Shown one piece after another: positions 33,111 to 42,239 of a stretch of 64,000 bases of DNA. Below the pieces are notes generated by a model. That model worked only from the letters and a program-made list of their open reading frames with translations. It had not been told where the DNA came from and did no database searches. A program made the translations under genes and the position numbers. Source of the DNA: Mucilaginibacter sp. 44-25. Its GTDB lineage: Bacteria > Bacteroidota > Bacteroidia > Sphingobacteriales > Sphingobacteriaceae. The stretch's first letter is position 1. Each line of letters begins with the position of its first letter. The stretch is from contig MKTS01000009.1 in assembly GCA_001898335.1 (NCBI GenBank), positions 620,001-684,000 on the forward strand. The letters run 5' to 3'.

Positions 33111-34103
33111 ATGAATCATTTTCCTGTTATCAGTTCTATTATTTCGCCCGACCATTTAGCGCAATTTGTACAGGATGCTTATGGTTTTAATACCGGTATC
33201 ACTTGTAAGCTGCTGAAGGCAGGCGTTAACCACAGCTATCTGATCAATGACCAGGTCGGGCAGAAATATATATTCAGGGTTTATAGTTTTGGCTGGCGCA
33301 CCAGGCCGGAAATTGAAGAAGAATTGCGGTTGCTTGATCTGCTAAAGGACAACAATATACCGGTTAGCTATGCCCTGCCCGATACCAACGGCGTTTACAT
33401 TCAGGAAATACATGCTCCCGAGGGCATGCGTTATGGTGTATTGTTCACTTATGCCGATGGTGAGAAACTATTGAACTTTCCGGCAGATGTACACTATTCC
33501 ATAGGGCGAACCATGGCCCAGATACATCAATTGACGGAGCATTTACCGCTTGCCCGACCTACTTACACGGCAGAATTGATGCTGCAAAGATCGATAGAGC
33601 AAATAAAGAATTTCCTGCCGGCAAATTCTGACGAGATGCAATGGATGCTTTCCACTCAGGAAACCTTGCTTAATCTGTGGGCCGGTGCGGATGATAGCCA
33701 TTTGCGAAAAGGCGCGGTGCATATGGATATTTGGTTTGATAACATGAATATCACCGCAGATGGTAGAGTTACCTTATTTGATTTTGACTTTTGCGGTAAC
33801 GGCTGGCTGTGTTTAGATATCGCCTACTATATTCTGCAACTTTACAGCACGGAAAAGGTTGAAGCCGAACGTAACGAAAAGCTGAATAGCTTTTTAGCAG
33901 GATATGAAAGCATCTCGCCTATTAACGCCGAAGAGCGCCGCCTGATCCCGATGCTTGGCGTTAGCATGTATTTCTTTTACCTGGGTGTGCAATGCGAAAG
34001 ATTTGAAAATTGGTCTAACGTTTTTTTAAACGAAACGCACTTAAAACGGTTTATTAATTTGTTACTTAAGAAATATTTCGACGACCACGTAATTACGTCA
34101 TAA
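33111..34103 (+). CDS. APH-family phosphotransferase (kinase-like fold)
   Basis: A 330-residue soluble kinase-like protein. The Brenner motif HMDIWFDN (204-211) supplies the catalytic Asp206 and Asn211, and LFDFDFCGNGW (222-232) the metal-binding Asp. The N-lobe begins around LKAGVNHSYLI (36-45). This is the aminoglycoside phosphotransferase/choline kinase fold, also found in homoserine and fructosamine kinases; the substrate cannot be told. I chose ATG 33111 because the longer frame from 33081 starts within the terminator T-run. The next gene starts 3 bp after its stop. Confidence 0.8.
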   Translation: MNHFPVISSIISPDHLAQFVQDAYGFNTGITCKLLKAGVNHSYLINDQVGQKYIFRVYSFGWRTRPEIEEELRLLDLLKDNNIPVSYALPDTNGVYIQEIHAPEGMRYGVLFTYADGEKLLNFPADVHYSIGRTMAQIHQLTEHLPLARPTYTAELMLQRSIEQIKNFLPANSDEMQWMLSTQETLLNLWAGADDSHLRKGAVHMDIWFDNMNITADGRVTLFDFDFCGNGWLCLDIAYYILQLYSTEKVEAERNEKLNSFLAGYESISPINAEERRLIPMLGVSMYFFYLGVQCERFENWSNVFLNETHLKRFINLLLKKYFDDHVITS

Positions 34104-34106
34104 TTT

Positions 34107-34967
34107 ATGAACACAACAAAGATCGGCTGGATAGGCCTCGGCCTGATGGGAACACCAATGTCGAAGCAATTGCTTAAAGCAGGTTACCCGCTTACCGTAT
34201 ATAACCGCAGTAAAGATAAAGAGGCGGGGTTAAAAGAGCAGGGCGCGAATACCGCATCAAGCCCTAAAGAGTTATTGCCACAATCAGATGTGGTCGTGAT
34301 CATGGTGACAGATGACAAGGCTATCCGCGATATTTTTGATGGCGAGGACGGCTTGTTAGCCGCTGAAGGTTCTGAAAAAGTGATCATCAACATGAGCACG
34401 GTATCGCCAGACATCAGTAAAGAAATGGCGCAACGTTGCCAGCAACATGGCTTAAGCTATCTGGACGCGCCGGTATCAGGCAGTGTAAAACAAGCCGAAA
34501 CCGCGCAACTGGTAATAATGGCTGGTGGCGAACAAAGCGTATTTGAAAAGGTTAAACCGGTTTTAGAAACCATGGGCAAACTGGCTGTAAATGTTGGCGA
34601 TACCGGTGCAGGCAACGCGGCAAAGCTGGCTATTAATACCTTATTAAGCTTTTACACACAAGGCCTGGCAGAGGCTGTTATCCTGGCAAAAAACAATGGC
34701 ATTGCGCCTGAAGTATTACTGGAGCTTTTGGGTAATGCCGCTATTGCTAACCCCTATACCAAATTAAAAGGCGAGGCCATTGTAAACGATAATTTTAAAC
34801 CGGCTTTCAGCCTGAAAAATATTTTGAAAGACCTGAAACTATCGCGGGATATTGGTTTGACCACACCACTGGGCAAAACCGCGTTGGAAACCTTTGAAGC
34901 GGCCGCGGAGCAACATGGTGACGAGGACCTTATAGCCATTTACAAATATTTGGATAGCCAGGCCTAA
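34107..34967 (+). CDS. NAD(P)-dependent beta-hydroxyacid dehydrogenase
   Basis: A 286-residue dehydrogenase of the 3-hydroxyisobutyrate/glyoxylate reductase group. The Rossmann motif is IGLGLMGTPM (9-18), the substrate signature is DAPVSGSVKQAETAQL (120-135), and the catalytic Lys is probably Lys173 in GAGNAAKLAINTL. It would reduce or oxidise a short 3-hydroxyacid or semialdehyde such as succinic semialdehyde or glyoxylate. It starts 3 bp after the APH-like gene, so the two share a transcript; whether they share a pathway is not clear. Confidence 0.88.
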   Translation: MNTTKIGWIGLGLMGTPMSKQLLKAGYPLTVYNRSKDKEAGLKEQGANTASSPKELLPQSDVVVIMVTDDKAIRDIFDGEDGLLAAEGSEKVIINMSTVSPDISKEMAQRCQQHGLSYLDAPVSGSVKQAETAQLVIMAGGEQSVFEKVKPVLETMGKLAVNVGDTGAGNAAKLAINTLLSFYTQGLAEAVILAKNNGIAPEVLLELLGNAAIANPYTKLKGEAIVNDNFKPAFSLKNILKDLKLSRDIGLTTPLGKTALETFEAAAEQHGDEDLIAIYKYLDSQA

Positions 34968-34972
34968 GTTAC

Positions 34973-35773
34973 CTACCTTTTACGGTTAAGCGTAAATGAG
35001 GGCTTGTTTGACTTGATCTGCGCGGCATCATTATACAAGCGCAGTGCTTTTTTGTGCAATATAAACGAGTAGACTTTCTGGCCAGGGGCGCCCTGGTTAA
35101 ATATCAACTGATCGTGCCCGCTTTCGGGATGCGCGCCAAAGTAGTTCTGTACAAAATAGGTGCTTAAACCCGGCAGGCCGCTCACTTTACCGTCGTCGGT
35201 AAAAGTTACCGCTATTTTTTTTCCGCTTGCATCGGTACCCTCGTAACGGCCGGCGATGATGGCCTGGTTAATAGCCACGTCCATGCCGGCTGCAAAGCCG
35301 GATGCGGGTGCTTTGTCTGATACTTTAATGTACTGGTTCAGATCGGTTTCGCGGGTATCGGCATTGTAATGGTAGATGATAAGCGTGGTGTCTTTTTTTA
35401 GTTTATAGCTCAGCTCATCTTTCCCAAACATAATGGTGGTGGTATTGCGTCCCGGCTCAAAGGTCAGCGTTTCCTTACCTGCTTCGTGGTTATCGCGTAT
35501 AAGTGGCACCGCAATATTTTCGCCGCTCATTTTTTGGGTATCTATCTGCATCAGGGTAATGCCTTTGCTCTTTTCGGCAGCCTCCAGCGGCGACTTGCTT
35601 TTTTTCACCTTTTTTATATAATCCTTCTTTACCCAAACGCCCTGTATGATCGGTTTAAACTGCTGTATCAAAGTAGCCGACTGGTTAAGGGGTTTATCAG
35701 TACTTTGCTGGTCGTTATTACAACTGCAATATAAGGCGGCGAATAAAATAAGGGGTACAAAACGTTTCATCAT
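34973..35773 (-). CDS. hypothetical lipoprotein
   Basis: A 266-residue lipoprotein: MMKRFVPLILFAALYCSC with lipobox Cys18, then an Asn/Gln/Ser-rich spacer. The body has two beta-rich halves, IQGVWVKKDYIKKVKKSK followed by an ITLMQIDTQKM segment, and AGRYEGTDASGKKIAVTFTD. This lipocalin-like "how much is left" pattern is common in Bacteroidota, but no family is recognised. It converges on the dehydrogenase gene with 5 bp between stops. The second ATG (35770) is an equally good start. Confidence 0.7.
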   Translation of the reverse strand: MMKRFVPLILFAALYCSCNNDQQSTDKPLNQSATLIQQFKPIIQGVWVKKDYIKKVKKSKSPLEAAEKSKGITLMQIDTQKMSGENIAVPLIRDNHEAGKETLTFEPGRNTTTIMFGKDELSYKLKKDTTLIIYHYNADTRETDLNQYIKVSDKAPASGFAAGMDVAINQAIIAGRYEGTDASGKKIAVTFTDDGKVSGLPGLSTYFVQNYFGAHPESGHDQLIFNQGAPGQKVYSFILHKKALRLYNDAAQIKSNKPSFTLNRKR

Positions 35774-35902
35774 CGCTTATTGGTAAAGCCCTAATATAGC
35801 CTTTACACTACCAAAAAACGTGTAAATGCACACAAACGTTACAACTATTGTTTGTTTATTTGAAATACCTCTTGTAATGCCGCCTGTACTTTAAACCGTA
35901 TC

Positions 35903-36046
35903 TCATTCAGGAATAAACTTATTCTCGATATAATCCGCAGATACATACATTGCTGTTCCATTTTCTATCTGCTACAGCATCGCATCCATCATTTCTTTAT
36001 ATTCATCTGTTAGTTCAGAATCATCGGTTACAAATTGCATTGCCAT
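35903..36046 (-). pseudogene. decayed small antitoxin with in-frame TAG
   Basis: Reading from ATG 36046 on the minus strand gives MAMQFVTDDSELTDEYKEMM then DAML, a TAG stop (35972-35974), and in the same frame QIENGTAMYVSADYIENKFI PE before TGA 35903. The whole frame would make a 47-residue acidic protein whose last 30 residues resemble the end of the antitoxin at 32.6 kb (E-x3-E-x3-M, I-x2-G, V-x2-D). It has the same -7 box and start context (TAAATTTG then aat ATG). No toxin frame follows. It seems to be a relic of a toxin-antitoxin locus. Confidence 0.5.
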
Positions 36047-36116
36047 ATTCAAATTTAACTAAATGTTGCCAGAACATCATAGTACTTAATAACGTTTAAC
36101 TTCTAAACTTCTTTCG

Positions 36117-36124
36117 TAAATTTG
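36117..36124 (+). promoter_or_regulatory. -7 promoter box of ispG
   Basis: TAAATTTG matches the consensus and lies 23 nt before the ispG ATG (36148). Confidence 0.45.
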
Positions 36125-36147
36125 TGCTTATCTAATTCCACGCCTGC

Positions 36148-38208
36148 ATGAATGCTGATGCTGTTAAAGTGCTTCCCGGTAAATATTGTAATTCGTTAAC
36201 AGATTATTCGCGCTTTGTTACGCGCGAGGTATTTATTGGCGATGTGCCTATGGGCGGCAGCAACCCTATCCGCATACAAAGCATGACCACTACCGATACC
36301 ATGGACACCATTGGTACCGTAGAGCAAACCATCCGCATGGTTAACGCCGGCTGCGAATATGTACGCATTACCGCGCCAAGCATTAAAGAGGCCAACAACC
36401 TGGCCGAGATCAAAAAACAGCTCCGCATGAGGGGTTGTAACGTGCCGCTGGTGGCTGATATTCACTTTACCCCCAATGCTGCCGAAGTAGCCGCGCGCAT
36501 AGTAGAGAAAGTGCGTGTGAACCCCGGCAACTATGCTGATAAAAAGAAATTTGACCAGATAGATTATACCGACCTCGAATACAAAGCCGAATTGGAGCGT
36601 ATCTTCCAGAAGTTTAAACCCCTGGTGGGTGTTTGCAAGGAATACGGTACTGCCATGCGCATAGGCACCAACCACGGCTCGCTGAGCGACCGTATCATGA
36701 GCCGTTACGGCGATACCCCGCAGGGCATGGTAGAGAGTGCCATGGAGTTTATCCGCATGTGTGAGGAACTGAACTATTATAACCTGGTAGTGTCCATGAA
36801 AAGCAGTAACCCGCAGGTAATGGTACAGGCTTACCGCTTGCTGGTAGAGAGTATGGTGGCCGAAGGTATGAACTATCCGCTGCACCTGGGCGTTACCGAA
36901 GCCGGCGACGGCGAGGATGGTCGCATCAAATCTGCGGTGGGCATAGGCACCTTACTGGAAGACGGCCTCGGCGATACCGTACGCGTATCGCTCACCGAAG
37001 AACCCGAAGCCGAAGCGCCTGTGGCTATAGCTTTGGTACAGCGCTACGCTGAGAGAAGTCAAAAGTCAAAAGTCAAAAGTCAAAAAGACCATGGTCCATC
37101 GACCATAGACCATGGACTAAGCGTAGCGTTATACTCTCCCTACGAATACAAAAAGCGCGAAACTTACGAGGCCAACGCGTTTATTGGCGGACACATGGTG
37201 CCACGCGTAGTGCTTAACCTGGAGAACGCTAACCTTAAGGACGCTTCGGTGCTTGATGCTGCCGGTTACCTGTATTCGCCATTGCTGGATAAATATAACA
37301 TGGGCGAACAGTCTGTAGATTTTGTTTTCCTGGGCAATAGTTTGCCATCGTTTAATATGCCCGGCAACTTACGCCAGTTGTACAATTACAACACCTGGCA
37401 AAAGCTCGCTAATAAAACGCTTTGCCACCCGGTGTTTACGCTTGAGGAGTATACTGCATCTGAAACAGACCGTTCATCGGCACTTAACCTGGTACGCATC
37501 ACCCATGCCGACCTGGATACCGATGCTTTTGGCGCCATACCTTTGGATCAATCACTGGTATTTGTGCTGGAAACAACCGAACTGCACGGCATGGCCGACC
37601 AACGTTCCTTCTTCCTTAAAATGCTGGAAATTGGGCTTGATGTACCTGTTGTGATTAAGCGCACGTATGATTTAAGTCAAAATTCAAAAGTCAAAAGTCA
37701 AAATGACTTGCAACCATCGACCATGGACCATGGACAAACTGACCCTGATACTCAGTTACAACTCTTCGCCTCTACCGATCTTGGCGCTTTACTGGTTGAT
37801 GGCTTTGGCGATGGTATCTGGATAGACGCTCCGCTGCTACCCGCGAAAGTAATTACCTCCACCTCGTTTGGCATATTGCAGGCTACCCGCTCGCGGATAT
37901 CCAAAACCGAGTACATATCCTGCCCAAGCTGCGGCCGTACCTTGTTTGACCTCATGATCACCACACAAATGATCCGCAGTCGCACCAGCCACCTTAAAGG
38001 GCTAAAAATTGGCATTATGGGCTGTATAGTGAACGGTCCCGGCGAAATGGCCGATGCCGATTACGGCTACGTAGGTTCCGGTCCGGATAAAATTACCCTT
38101 TACCGCGGTAAGGAAGTAGTGAAAAAGAACGTGAATACGGATAACGCGCTGGATGAACTCATCAACATTATTAAAGAAGACGGCAACTGGATTGACCCGG
38201 TGGAGTAA
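36148..38208 (+). CDS. ispG: 4-hydroxy-3-methylbut-2-enyl diphosphate synthase
   Basis: A 686-residue iron-sulfur enzyme of the MEP isoprenoid pathway (MEcPP to HMBPP). It is the long form: a TIM barrel (about 20-300: VFIGDVPMGGSNPIRIQSMT, VADIHFTPNAAEVAARIVEK, HLGVTEAGDGEDGRIKSAVG), a central A* domain and a C-terminal reductase-like domain. The cluster ligands are Cys592 and Cys595 in CPSCGR and Cys626 in GCIVNGPGE. Two inserts of about 21 residues (302-324 and 509-530: SQKSKVKSQKD, SQNSKVKSQND) come from an in-frame DNA repeat and fall in the linkers between domains. Without them the length would be about 644, normal for Bacteroidota. The gene should be essential and is intact. Confidence 0.95.
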   Translation: MNADAVKVLPGKYCNSLTDYSRFVTREVFIGDVPMGGSNPIRIQSMTTTDTMDTIGTVEQTIRMVNAGCEYVRITAPSIKEANNLAEIKKQLRMRGCNVPLVADIHFTPNAAEVAARIVEKVRVNPGNYADKKKFDQIDYTDLEYKAELERIFQKFKPLVGVCKEYGTAMRIGTNHGSLSDRIMSRYGDTPQGMVESAMEFIRMCEELNYYNLVVSMKSSNPQVMVQAYRLLVESMVAEGMNYPLHLGVTEAGDGEDGRIKSAVGIGTLLEDGLGDTVRVSLTEEPEAEAPVAIALVQRYAERSQKSKVKSQKDHGPSTIDHGLSVALYSPYEYKKRETYEANAFIGGHMVPRVVLNLENANLKDASVLDAAGYLYSPLLDKYNMGEQSVDFVFLGNSLPSFNMPGNLRQLYNYNTWQKLANKTLCHPVFTLEEYTASETDRSSALNLVRITHADLDTDAFGAIPLDQSLVFVLETTELHGMADQRSFFLKMLEIGLDVPVVIKRTYDLSQNSKVKSQNDLQPSTMDHGQTDPDTQLQLFASTDLGALLVDGFGDGIWIDAPLLPAKVITSTSFGILQATRSRISKTEYISCPSCGRTLFDLMITTQMIRSRTSHLKGLKIGIMGCIVNGPGEMADADYGYVGSGPDKITLYRGKEVVKKNVNTDNALDELINIIKEDGNWIDPVE
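37057..37117 (+). repeat. 61-bp dispersed repeat inside ispG, copy 1
   Basis: Four tandem agtcaaa heptamers, then a segment with nested ccat/atgg palindromes (atggtccatcgaccat, gaccatagaccatgg). It is read in frame as SQKSKVKSQKDHGPSTIDHG between the barrel and the A* domain of IspG. It aligns without gaps to copy 2 at 37675-37735, about 52 of 61 bases identical. Confidence 0.85.
37675..37735 (+). repeat. 61-bp dispersed repeat inside ispG, copy 2
   Basis: The same element as at 37057-37117, in the same orientation and reading frame (SQNSKVKSQNDLQPSTMDHG), placed between the A* and iron-sulfur domains. Differences lie mostly in the middle (ttgcaa in place of catggt). Confidence 0.85.
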
Positions 38209-38353
38209 TAACTATTATTCTCCACCGCGAAAAGCCTAAAACGGCTGCATGCCTCGTCATAAATATGCCAACCTGTCACCTACCAGGCCGTGGTTTCTGA
38301 CTATTTATTCCTGTTTTTGACTGCCATAAATGTGTTTTACTGCCAAATACATA

Positions 38354-38369
38354 TTGGCACAAGCATTGT
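38354..38369 (+). promoter_or_regulatory. possible sigma-54-type promoter of dnaK
   Basis: TTGGCAC-N5-TTGT at 38354-38369 matches the -24/-12 consensus (TTGGCAC-N5-TTGC) except for T in place of C at the last position. It lies 54 nt before the dnaK ATG. No TAnnTTTG box was found in this 215-bp gap. Confidence 0.4.
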
Positions 38370-38423
38370 TAAATAGCTGGGAGAAAAACAGAACTAATAA
38401 CAAATAAAAAAATCAATCAACAT

Positions 38424-40328
38424 ATGTCTAAAATAATTGGAATTGACTTAGGAACAACCAACTCCTGCGTAGCAGTAATGGAAGGTAATGAGCCTGTAGT
38501 TATTGCTAACAGCGAAGGTAAACGTACTACGCCATCCGTTGTAGCTTTTGTTAACGATGGTGAACGTAAAGTAGGCGATCCTGCAAAGCGCCAGGCTATC
38601 ACTAACCCTACCAAAACCATCTACTCTATAAAACGCTTTATGGGTAACCAATTCAATGAGGTTACCAGCGAAGTAGGCCGTGTGCCATATAAAGTGGTAA
38701 AGGGCGACAATAACACCCCTCGTGTTGAAATTGGCGACCGTAAATATACCCCGCAAGAGATTTCTGCCATGATCCTTCAGAAAATGAAGAAAACAGCAGA
38801 AGATTTTATCGGATCTGAAGTAACTGAAGCGGTAATTACCGTACCTGCATATTTTAACGACGCGCAACGCCAGGCTACTAAAGAAGCCGGTGAGATCGCG
38901 GGTTTAAAAGTTCGTCGTATTATTAACGAGCCTACCGCTGCTGCCCTTGCCTACGGCCTGGACAAAGCACACAAAGACATGAAAATTGTGGTGTTTGACT
39001 GCGGTGGTGGTACACATGACGTTTCTGTACTGGAATTGGGTGATGGCGTTTTCGAAGTAAAATCAACCGATGGTGATACACACTTAGGTGGTGACGATTT
39101 TGACCAGGTAATTATCGATTGGATGGCCGACGAGTTCAAGAGCGACGAAGGTGTTGACCTCCGCAAAGACCCTATGGCTTTACAACGCTTAAAAGAAGCC
39201 GCTGAAAAAGCTAAGATCGAGTTATCAAGCTCTACCCAAACCGAAATTAACCTGCCATACATTACCGCAGGTGCCGAAGGCCCAAAACACATGGTTAAAA
39301 CCTTAACCCGTGCTAAATTTGAGCAATTGGCTGATAGCCTGATCAAACGTACTATCGACCCTTGTAAAACCGCTTTGAAAAACGCAGGTTACAGCGCGTC
39401 GGATATTGATGAGATCATCCTGGTGGGTGGTTCAACCCGTATCCCTGCTATACAGGATGCCGTACAAAAATTCTTCGGTAAAGCGCCTTCAAAAGGTGTT
39501 AACCCTGATGAGGTAGTAGCTATCGGTGCTGCCATACAAGGTGGTGTATTAACCGGTGAAGTTAAAGATGTGTTATTGTTAGACGTTACACCGCTTTCAT
39601 TAGGTATTGAAACCATGGGCGGTGTGATGACCAAACTGATCGAATCTAACACTACCATCCCGACCAAAAAATCTGAAACGTTCTCAACTGCGTCTGACAG
39701 CCAGCCATCAGTAGAGATACACATATTACAGGGTGAGCGCCCAATGGCTGCACAAAACCGCACCATAGGCCGTTTCCACCTGGATGGTATACCACCAGCA
39801 CCTCGCGGTGTGCCTCAGATCGAAGTAACCTTTGATATTGATGCCAACGGTATATTACATGTATCTGCAAAAGATAAAGCTACCGGTAAAGAGCAAAAGA
39901 TCCGTATCGAGGCTTCATCAGGCTTAACCGATGCCGAGATCAAGAAAATGAAGGACGAGGCGGAAGCTAACGCTGATGCGGACAGGAAAGCAAAAGAAGA
40001 AGTAGAGAAACTGAACAGCGCCGATGCCCTGATCTTCTCTACCGAGAAACAGCTGAAAGAATACGGTGATAAGATACCTGCTGACAAAAAAGCACCTATC
40101 GAAGCCGGTTTAGAAAAACTGAAAGCTGCTTACTCTGCTAAAAACTTAGATGAGATTGAAACAGCGCAAACAGAGCTGAACACCGCATGGACTGCAGCTT
40201 CTGAGGATATGTACAAAGCTTCTGCTGAAGCAGGCCAGCAACCGGGCGCCGATGCAGGCGCGCAGGGTGGCCAACAGGACGGCAACGCCGACAACGTAAC
40301 TGATGTTGACTTTGAAGAAGTTAAATAA
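38424..40328 (+). CDS. dnaK: chaperone DnaK (Hsp70)
   Basis: A 634-residue Hsp70. It starts [20 protein letters not shown] (phosphate-1 loop), with [18 protein letters not shown] and [19 protein letters not shown] in the ATPase domain and [20 protein letters not shown] near its end. The substrate-binding domain starts around [20 protein letters not shown]. The C-terminus is a Gly/Gln/Asp-rich tail ending VDFEEVK. It folds nascent and heat-damaged proteins with DnaJ and GrpE, which are not in this window. Its promoter may be sigma-54-like, and a strong terminator follows directly, so it is monocistronic. Confidence 0.98.
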   Translation: MSKIIGIDLGTTNSCVAVMEGNEPVVIANSEGKRTTPSVVAFVNDGERKVGDPAKRQAITNPTKTIYSIKRFMGNQFNEVTSEVGRVPYKVVKGDNNTPRVEIGDRKYTPQEISAMILQKMKKTAEDFIGSEVTEAVITVPAYFNDAQRQATKEAGEIAGLKVRRIINEPTAAALAYGLDKAHKDMKIVVFDCGGGTHDVSVLELGDGVFEVKSTDGDTHLGGDDFDQVIIDWMADEFKSDEGVDLRKDPMALQRLKEAAEKAKIELSSSTQTEINLPYITAGAEGPKHMVKTLTRAKFEQLADSLIKRTIDPCKTALKNAGYSASDIDEIILVGGSTRIPAIQDAVQKFFGKAPSKGVNPDEVVAIGAAIQGGVLTGEVKDVLLLDVTPLSLGIETMGGVMTKLIESNTTIPTKKSETFSTASDSQPSVEIHILQGERPMAAQNRTIGRFHLDGIPPAPRGVPQIEVTFDIDANGILHVSAKDKATGKEQKIRIEASSGLTDAEIKKMKDEAEANADADRKAKEEVEKLNSADALIFSTEKQLKEYGDKIPADKKAPIEAGLEKLKAAYSAKNLDEIETAQTELNTAWTAASEDMYKASAEAGQQPGADAGAQGGQQDGNADNVTDVDFEEVK

Positions 40329-40350
40329 TCGGTTCTCCTGATAAATTGAA

Positions 40351-40386
40351 AGCCGGAACATTTTAAAAATGTTCCGGCTTTTTTTT
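40351..40386 (+). terminator. terminator of dnaK
   Basis: The 12-bp stem agccggaacatt pairs with aatgttccggct (40351-40379) and is followed by eight T. It lies 22 bp after the dnaK stop. Confidence 0.9.
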
Positions 40387-40392
40387 GCGCAT

Positions 40393-40419
40393 AAAAAAAC
40401 CGCCGGTTATAGGCGGTTT
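40393..40419 (-). terminator. terminator of the response regulator gene
   Basis: On the minus strand, aaaccgcc (from 412-419) pairs with ggcggttt (397-404), followed by a T-run (A-run 40393-40399 on the plus strand). It lies about 18 bp after the stop at 40438. Confidence 0.75.
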
Positions 40420-40437
40420 GTATATGTTTTAGTGATG

Positions 40438-40800
40438 TTAATTATTTATCAGGTTGTTTACCTTATCCACCAGTTCATTCAAATCAAATGGTTTGTTAAT
40501 AATAGCATCGCAGCCATAAGCGAACAGGTCTGCCGAGTGGTTAACATAGGCCGAAAATATAATAACCGGCACATTGCTAAATTGGGGATGAGATTTAATG
40601 GTACGGCATATTTCGCCGCCATTAGCACCCGCAACACGGTAATCCAGTATCACAAGATTGGGGTTAAATGCTTCAACCTGCGGCATCACGTCTTCACCCT
40701 CGGTTATGCTTTTCACTTCGAAATTCTCGTAAGTGAGGGTTTCGTGTACAACCTCAAGTATGTCCTGGTTGTCATCTAATACTAAAATACGCTTTACCAT
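40438..40800 (-). CDS. single-domain response regulator
   Basis: A 120-residue receiver domain without an output domain. The acidic pocket is Asp9-Asp10 in ILVLDDN, the phospho-acceptor is Asp53 in LVILDYR, Ser83 stands in the Thr/Ser position and Lys103 in INKPFDL is the conserved Lys. It would relay phosphate from a hybrid or partner histidine kinase encoded elsewhere. It is monocistronic, with its own terminator. Confidence 0.92.
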   Translation of the reverse strand: MVKRILVLDDNQDILEVVHETLTYENFEVKSITEGEDVMPQVEAFNPNLVILDYRVAGANGGEICRTIKSHPQFSNVPVIIFSAYVNHSADLFAYGCDAIINKPFDLNELVDKVNNLINN

Positions 40801-41015
40801 GCAGGTGCTTTAAAAAATTAAATAAATATATAAGGTATTTAAGTATTATAGTCACTAAAAATGAGAGGAATTTGAAAATAAATACGGATCTGTAAATTAG
40901 CGGACTATGGCACAAATATACTCATAAAACAATATATATCTTAGAAATAAAATTTACCGGTAATTATATATTCATACTATGCGTCAGAACGTACGCCTCT
41001 GGAAATATTACGCAT

Positions 41016-41043
41016 AAAAAAAGCCCGCTGTTACAGCGGGCTT
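41016..41043 (-). terminator. terminator of the glycine-zipper gene
   Basis: The stem aagcccgctg/cagcgggctt (41021-41030 with 41034-41043) is followed on the minus strand by seven T. It lies 23 bp after the stop at 41066. Confidence 0.85.
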
Positions 41044-41065
41044 CATATAATTAATAACAAATTTA

Positions 41066-41374
41066 TTAATAAGGATAAGCTTTGCCTGGGTGAGCTCTTT
41101 TCCAAGCTCTGCGGCGTTCCAGGTAAGCGGCACGTCTGCGTTTTTCTTCGCGTCTGCGGGCTTCATTACCTATAATGTAACCTCCACCTGCGCCAATAGC
41201 GCCACCAATTACGGCACCGCCCACGCTTTTACCAATTAACGCGCCTGCTACGGCACCACCCGCGCCGCCTATAAGGGCACCTTTACCCTGTTTACTCATT
41301 TGTGCAGCGGCATTAAAATTTATGCTGGTTAATAGTGCAAGTATTAAGCCGCATAGTATGGTTACTTTTTTCAT
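41066..41374 (-). CDS. glycine-zipper envelope protein
   Basis: A 102-residue exported protein (MKKVTILCGLILALLTSINF signal, cleavage near AAA-Q). Residues 30-68 are a glycine-zipper of the YMGG type (GKGALIGGAGGAVAGALIG, GGAIGAGGGYIIG), which packs helices in membranes. The C-terminal 35 residues are strongly basic (RRREEKRRRAAYLERRRAWK). Such proteins are abundant envelope components in Bacteroidota with no defined role. The gene stands alone between two terminated genes. Confidence 0.8.
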   Translation of the reverse strand: MKKVTILCGLILALLTSINFNAAAQMSKQGKGALIGGAGGAVAGALIGKSVGGAVIGGAIGAGGGYIIGNEARRREEKRRRAAYLERRRAWKRAHPGKAYPY

Positions 41375-41437
41375 TGTGTGTATAGTTTAATATAAATACA
41401 TGCTGTACAAATAATACGCCATTTACTTAAAAGCCCT

Positions 41438-42238
41438 TTATTGCCTTAAAAAAGCCAGAATCGTGTTTGCAAACTGTTCAGTATTCCCTGCACTATTATG
41501 GTCGCCGGGTGTTTCGGTGTATACCGATCCGGGTATGAGCCGCTGCAGCTCATGTACATCGCCATTGGTTTGGTCAAGGTTGCCATCAATTAATAGCACG
41601 GGTATTTTTACACGGGCAAGCTCGGCCGGGCTGGTGGATGGCTGGTGTTTTTGCTGTAACATCAGCGAGATGTTATCAAAGTTGTTCTTATGTATCCAGG
41701 CCATCATTTCATCAACATCGTGCAGGGTGGTATCGCCCATTAAGGCGCGGTAAGCATGTACACGGCGTGGCCATTGCGGATTGGTATAGGCCGCGCCCAT
41801 GCCACCCATCACCGCCTTCCGCACACGTTTATCCAGCACCATTACCCTTGAGGTAATAATAGACCCGCGCGAATAACCTACTATAGCATATTGCTTTAAG
41901 CCCAGCGCCGTAGCAAGGCCCATAATATCCTTCGCTTCGGCATCATAGCGGTAGGCCGCGTCGGTATGCGGTTTATCAGAACGGCCGTTGCCCCTTTGGT
42001 CTAATATGATCACCTGGTAACCGGCCTTTAGCAGGGCCGGGTATAAGGAACCTTTTTTCCAGCTTTGCGAGTTATTGGTAAAGCCGTGTACCAGTATTAC
42101 CGGGGAGCCCTCCCCTTGTACCTCGTAATAGATCTTCACCCCATCGGCGTCGGTAAAGTAGCTGCCCTCGCTTTGGTGGGCGCCGGCGGCAAAACAAACC
42201 ATGATGCCCGCCATTATCAATAGCCATATTCTTTTCAT
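41438..42238 (-). CDS. secreted alpha/beta hydrolase
   Basis: A 266-residue exported hydrolase (MKRIWLLIMAGIMVCFAAGA signal). The oxyanion region is VILVHGFTNN (48-57), the nucleophile elbow GYSRGS gives Ser123, and the acid and base are probably Asp in LLIDGNLDQT and His in TPGDHNSAG. LDQRGNGRSDKP is a typical second motif. It is likely an esterase or lactonase of the periplasm. It starts 1 bp after the GntP permease stop. A GntP partner raises the possibility of a sugar-lactone substrate such as gluconolactone, but this is inferred from position only. Confidence 0.85.
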   Translation of the reverse strand: MKRIWLLIMAGIMVCFAAGAHQSEGSYFTDADGVKIYYEVQGEGSPVILVHGFTNNSQSWKKGSLYPALLKAGYQVIILDQRGNGRSDKPHTDAAYRYDAEAKDIMGLATALGLKQYAIVGYSRGSIITSRVMVLDKRVRKAVMGGMGAAYTNPQWPRRVHAYRALMGDTTLHDVDEMMAWIHKNNFDNISLMLQQKHQPSTSPAELARVKIPVLLIDGNLDQTNGDVHELQRLIPGSVYTETPGDHNSAGNTEQFANTILAFLRQ

Positions 42239-42239
42239 A

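Noticed and set aside
37057-37084. Four agtcaaa heptamers as a plasmid-type iteron or CRISPR
   Set aside because: They lie inside the ispG coding frame and recur in a second copy of the same element; no replication gene is near.
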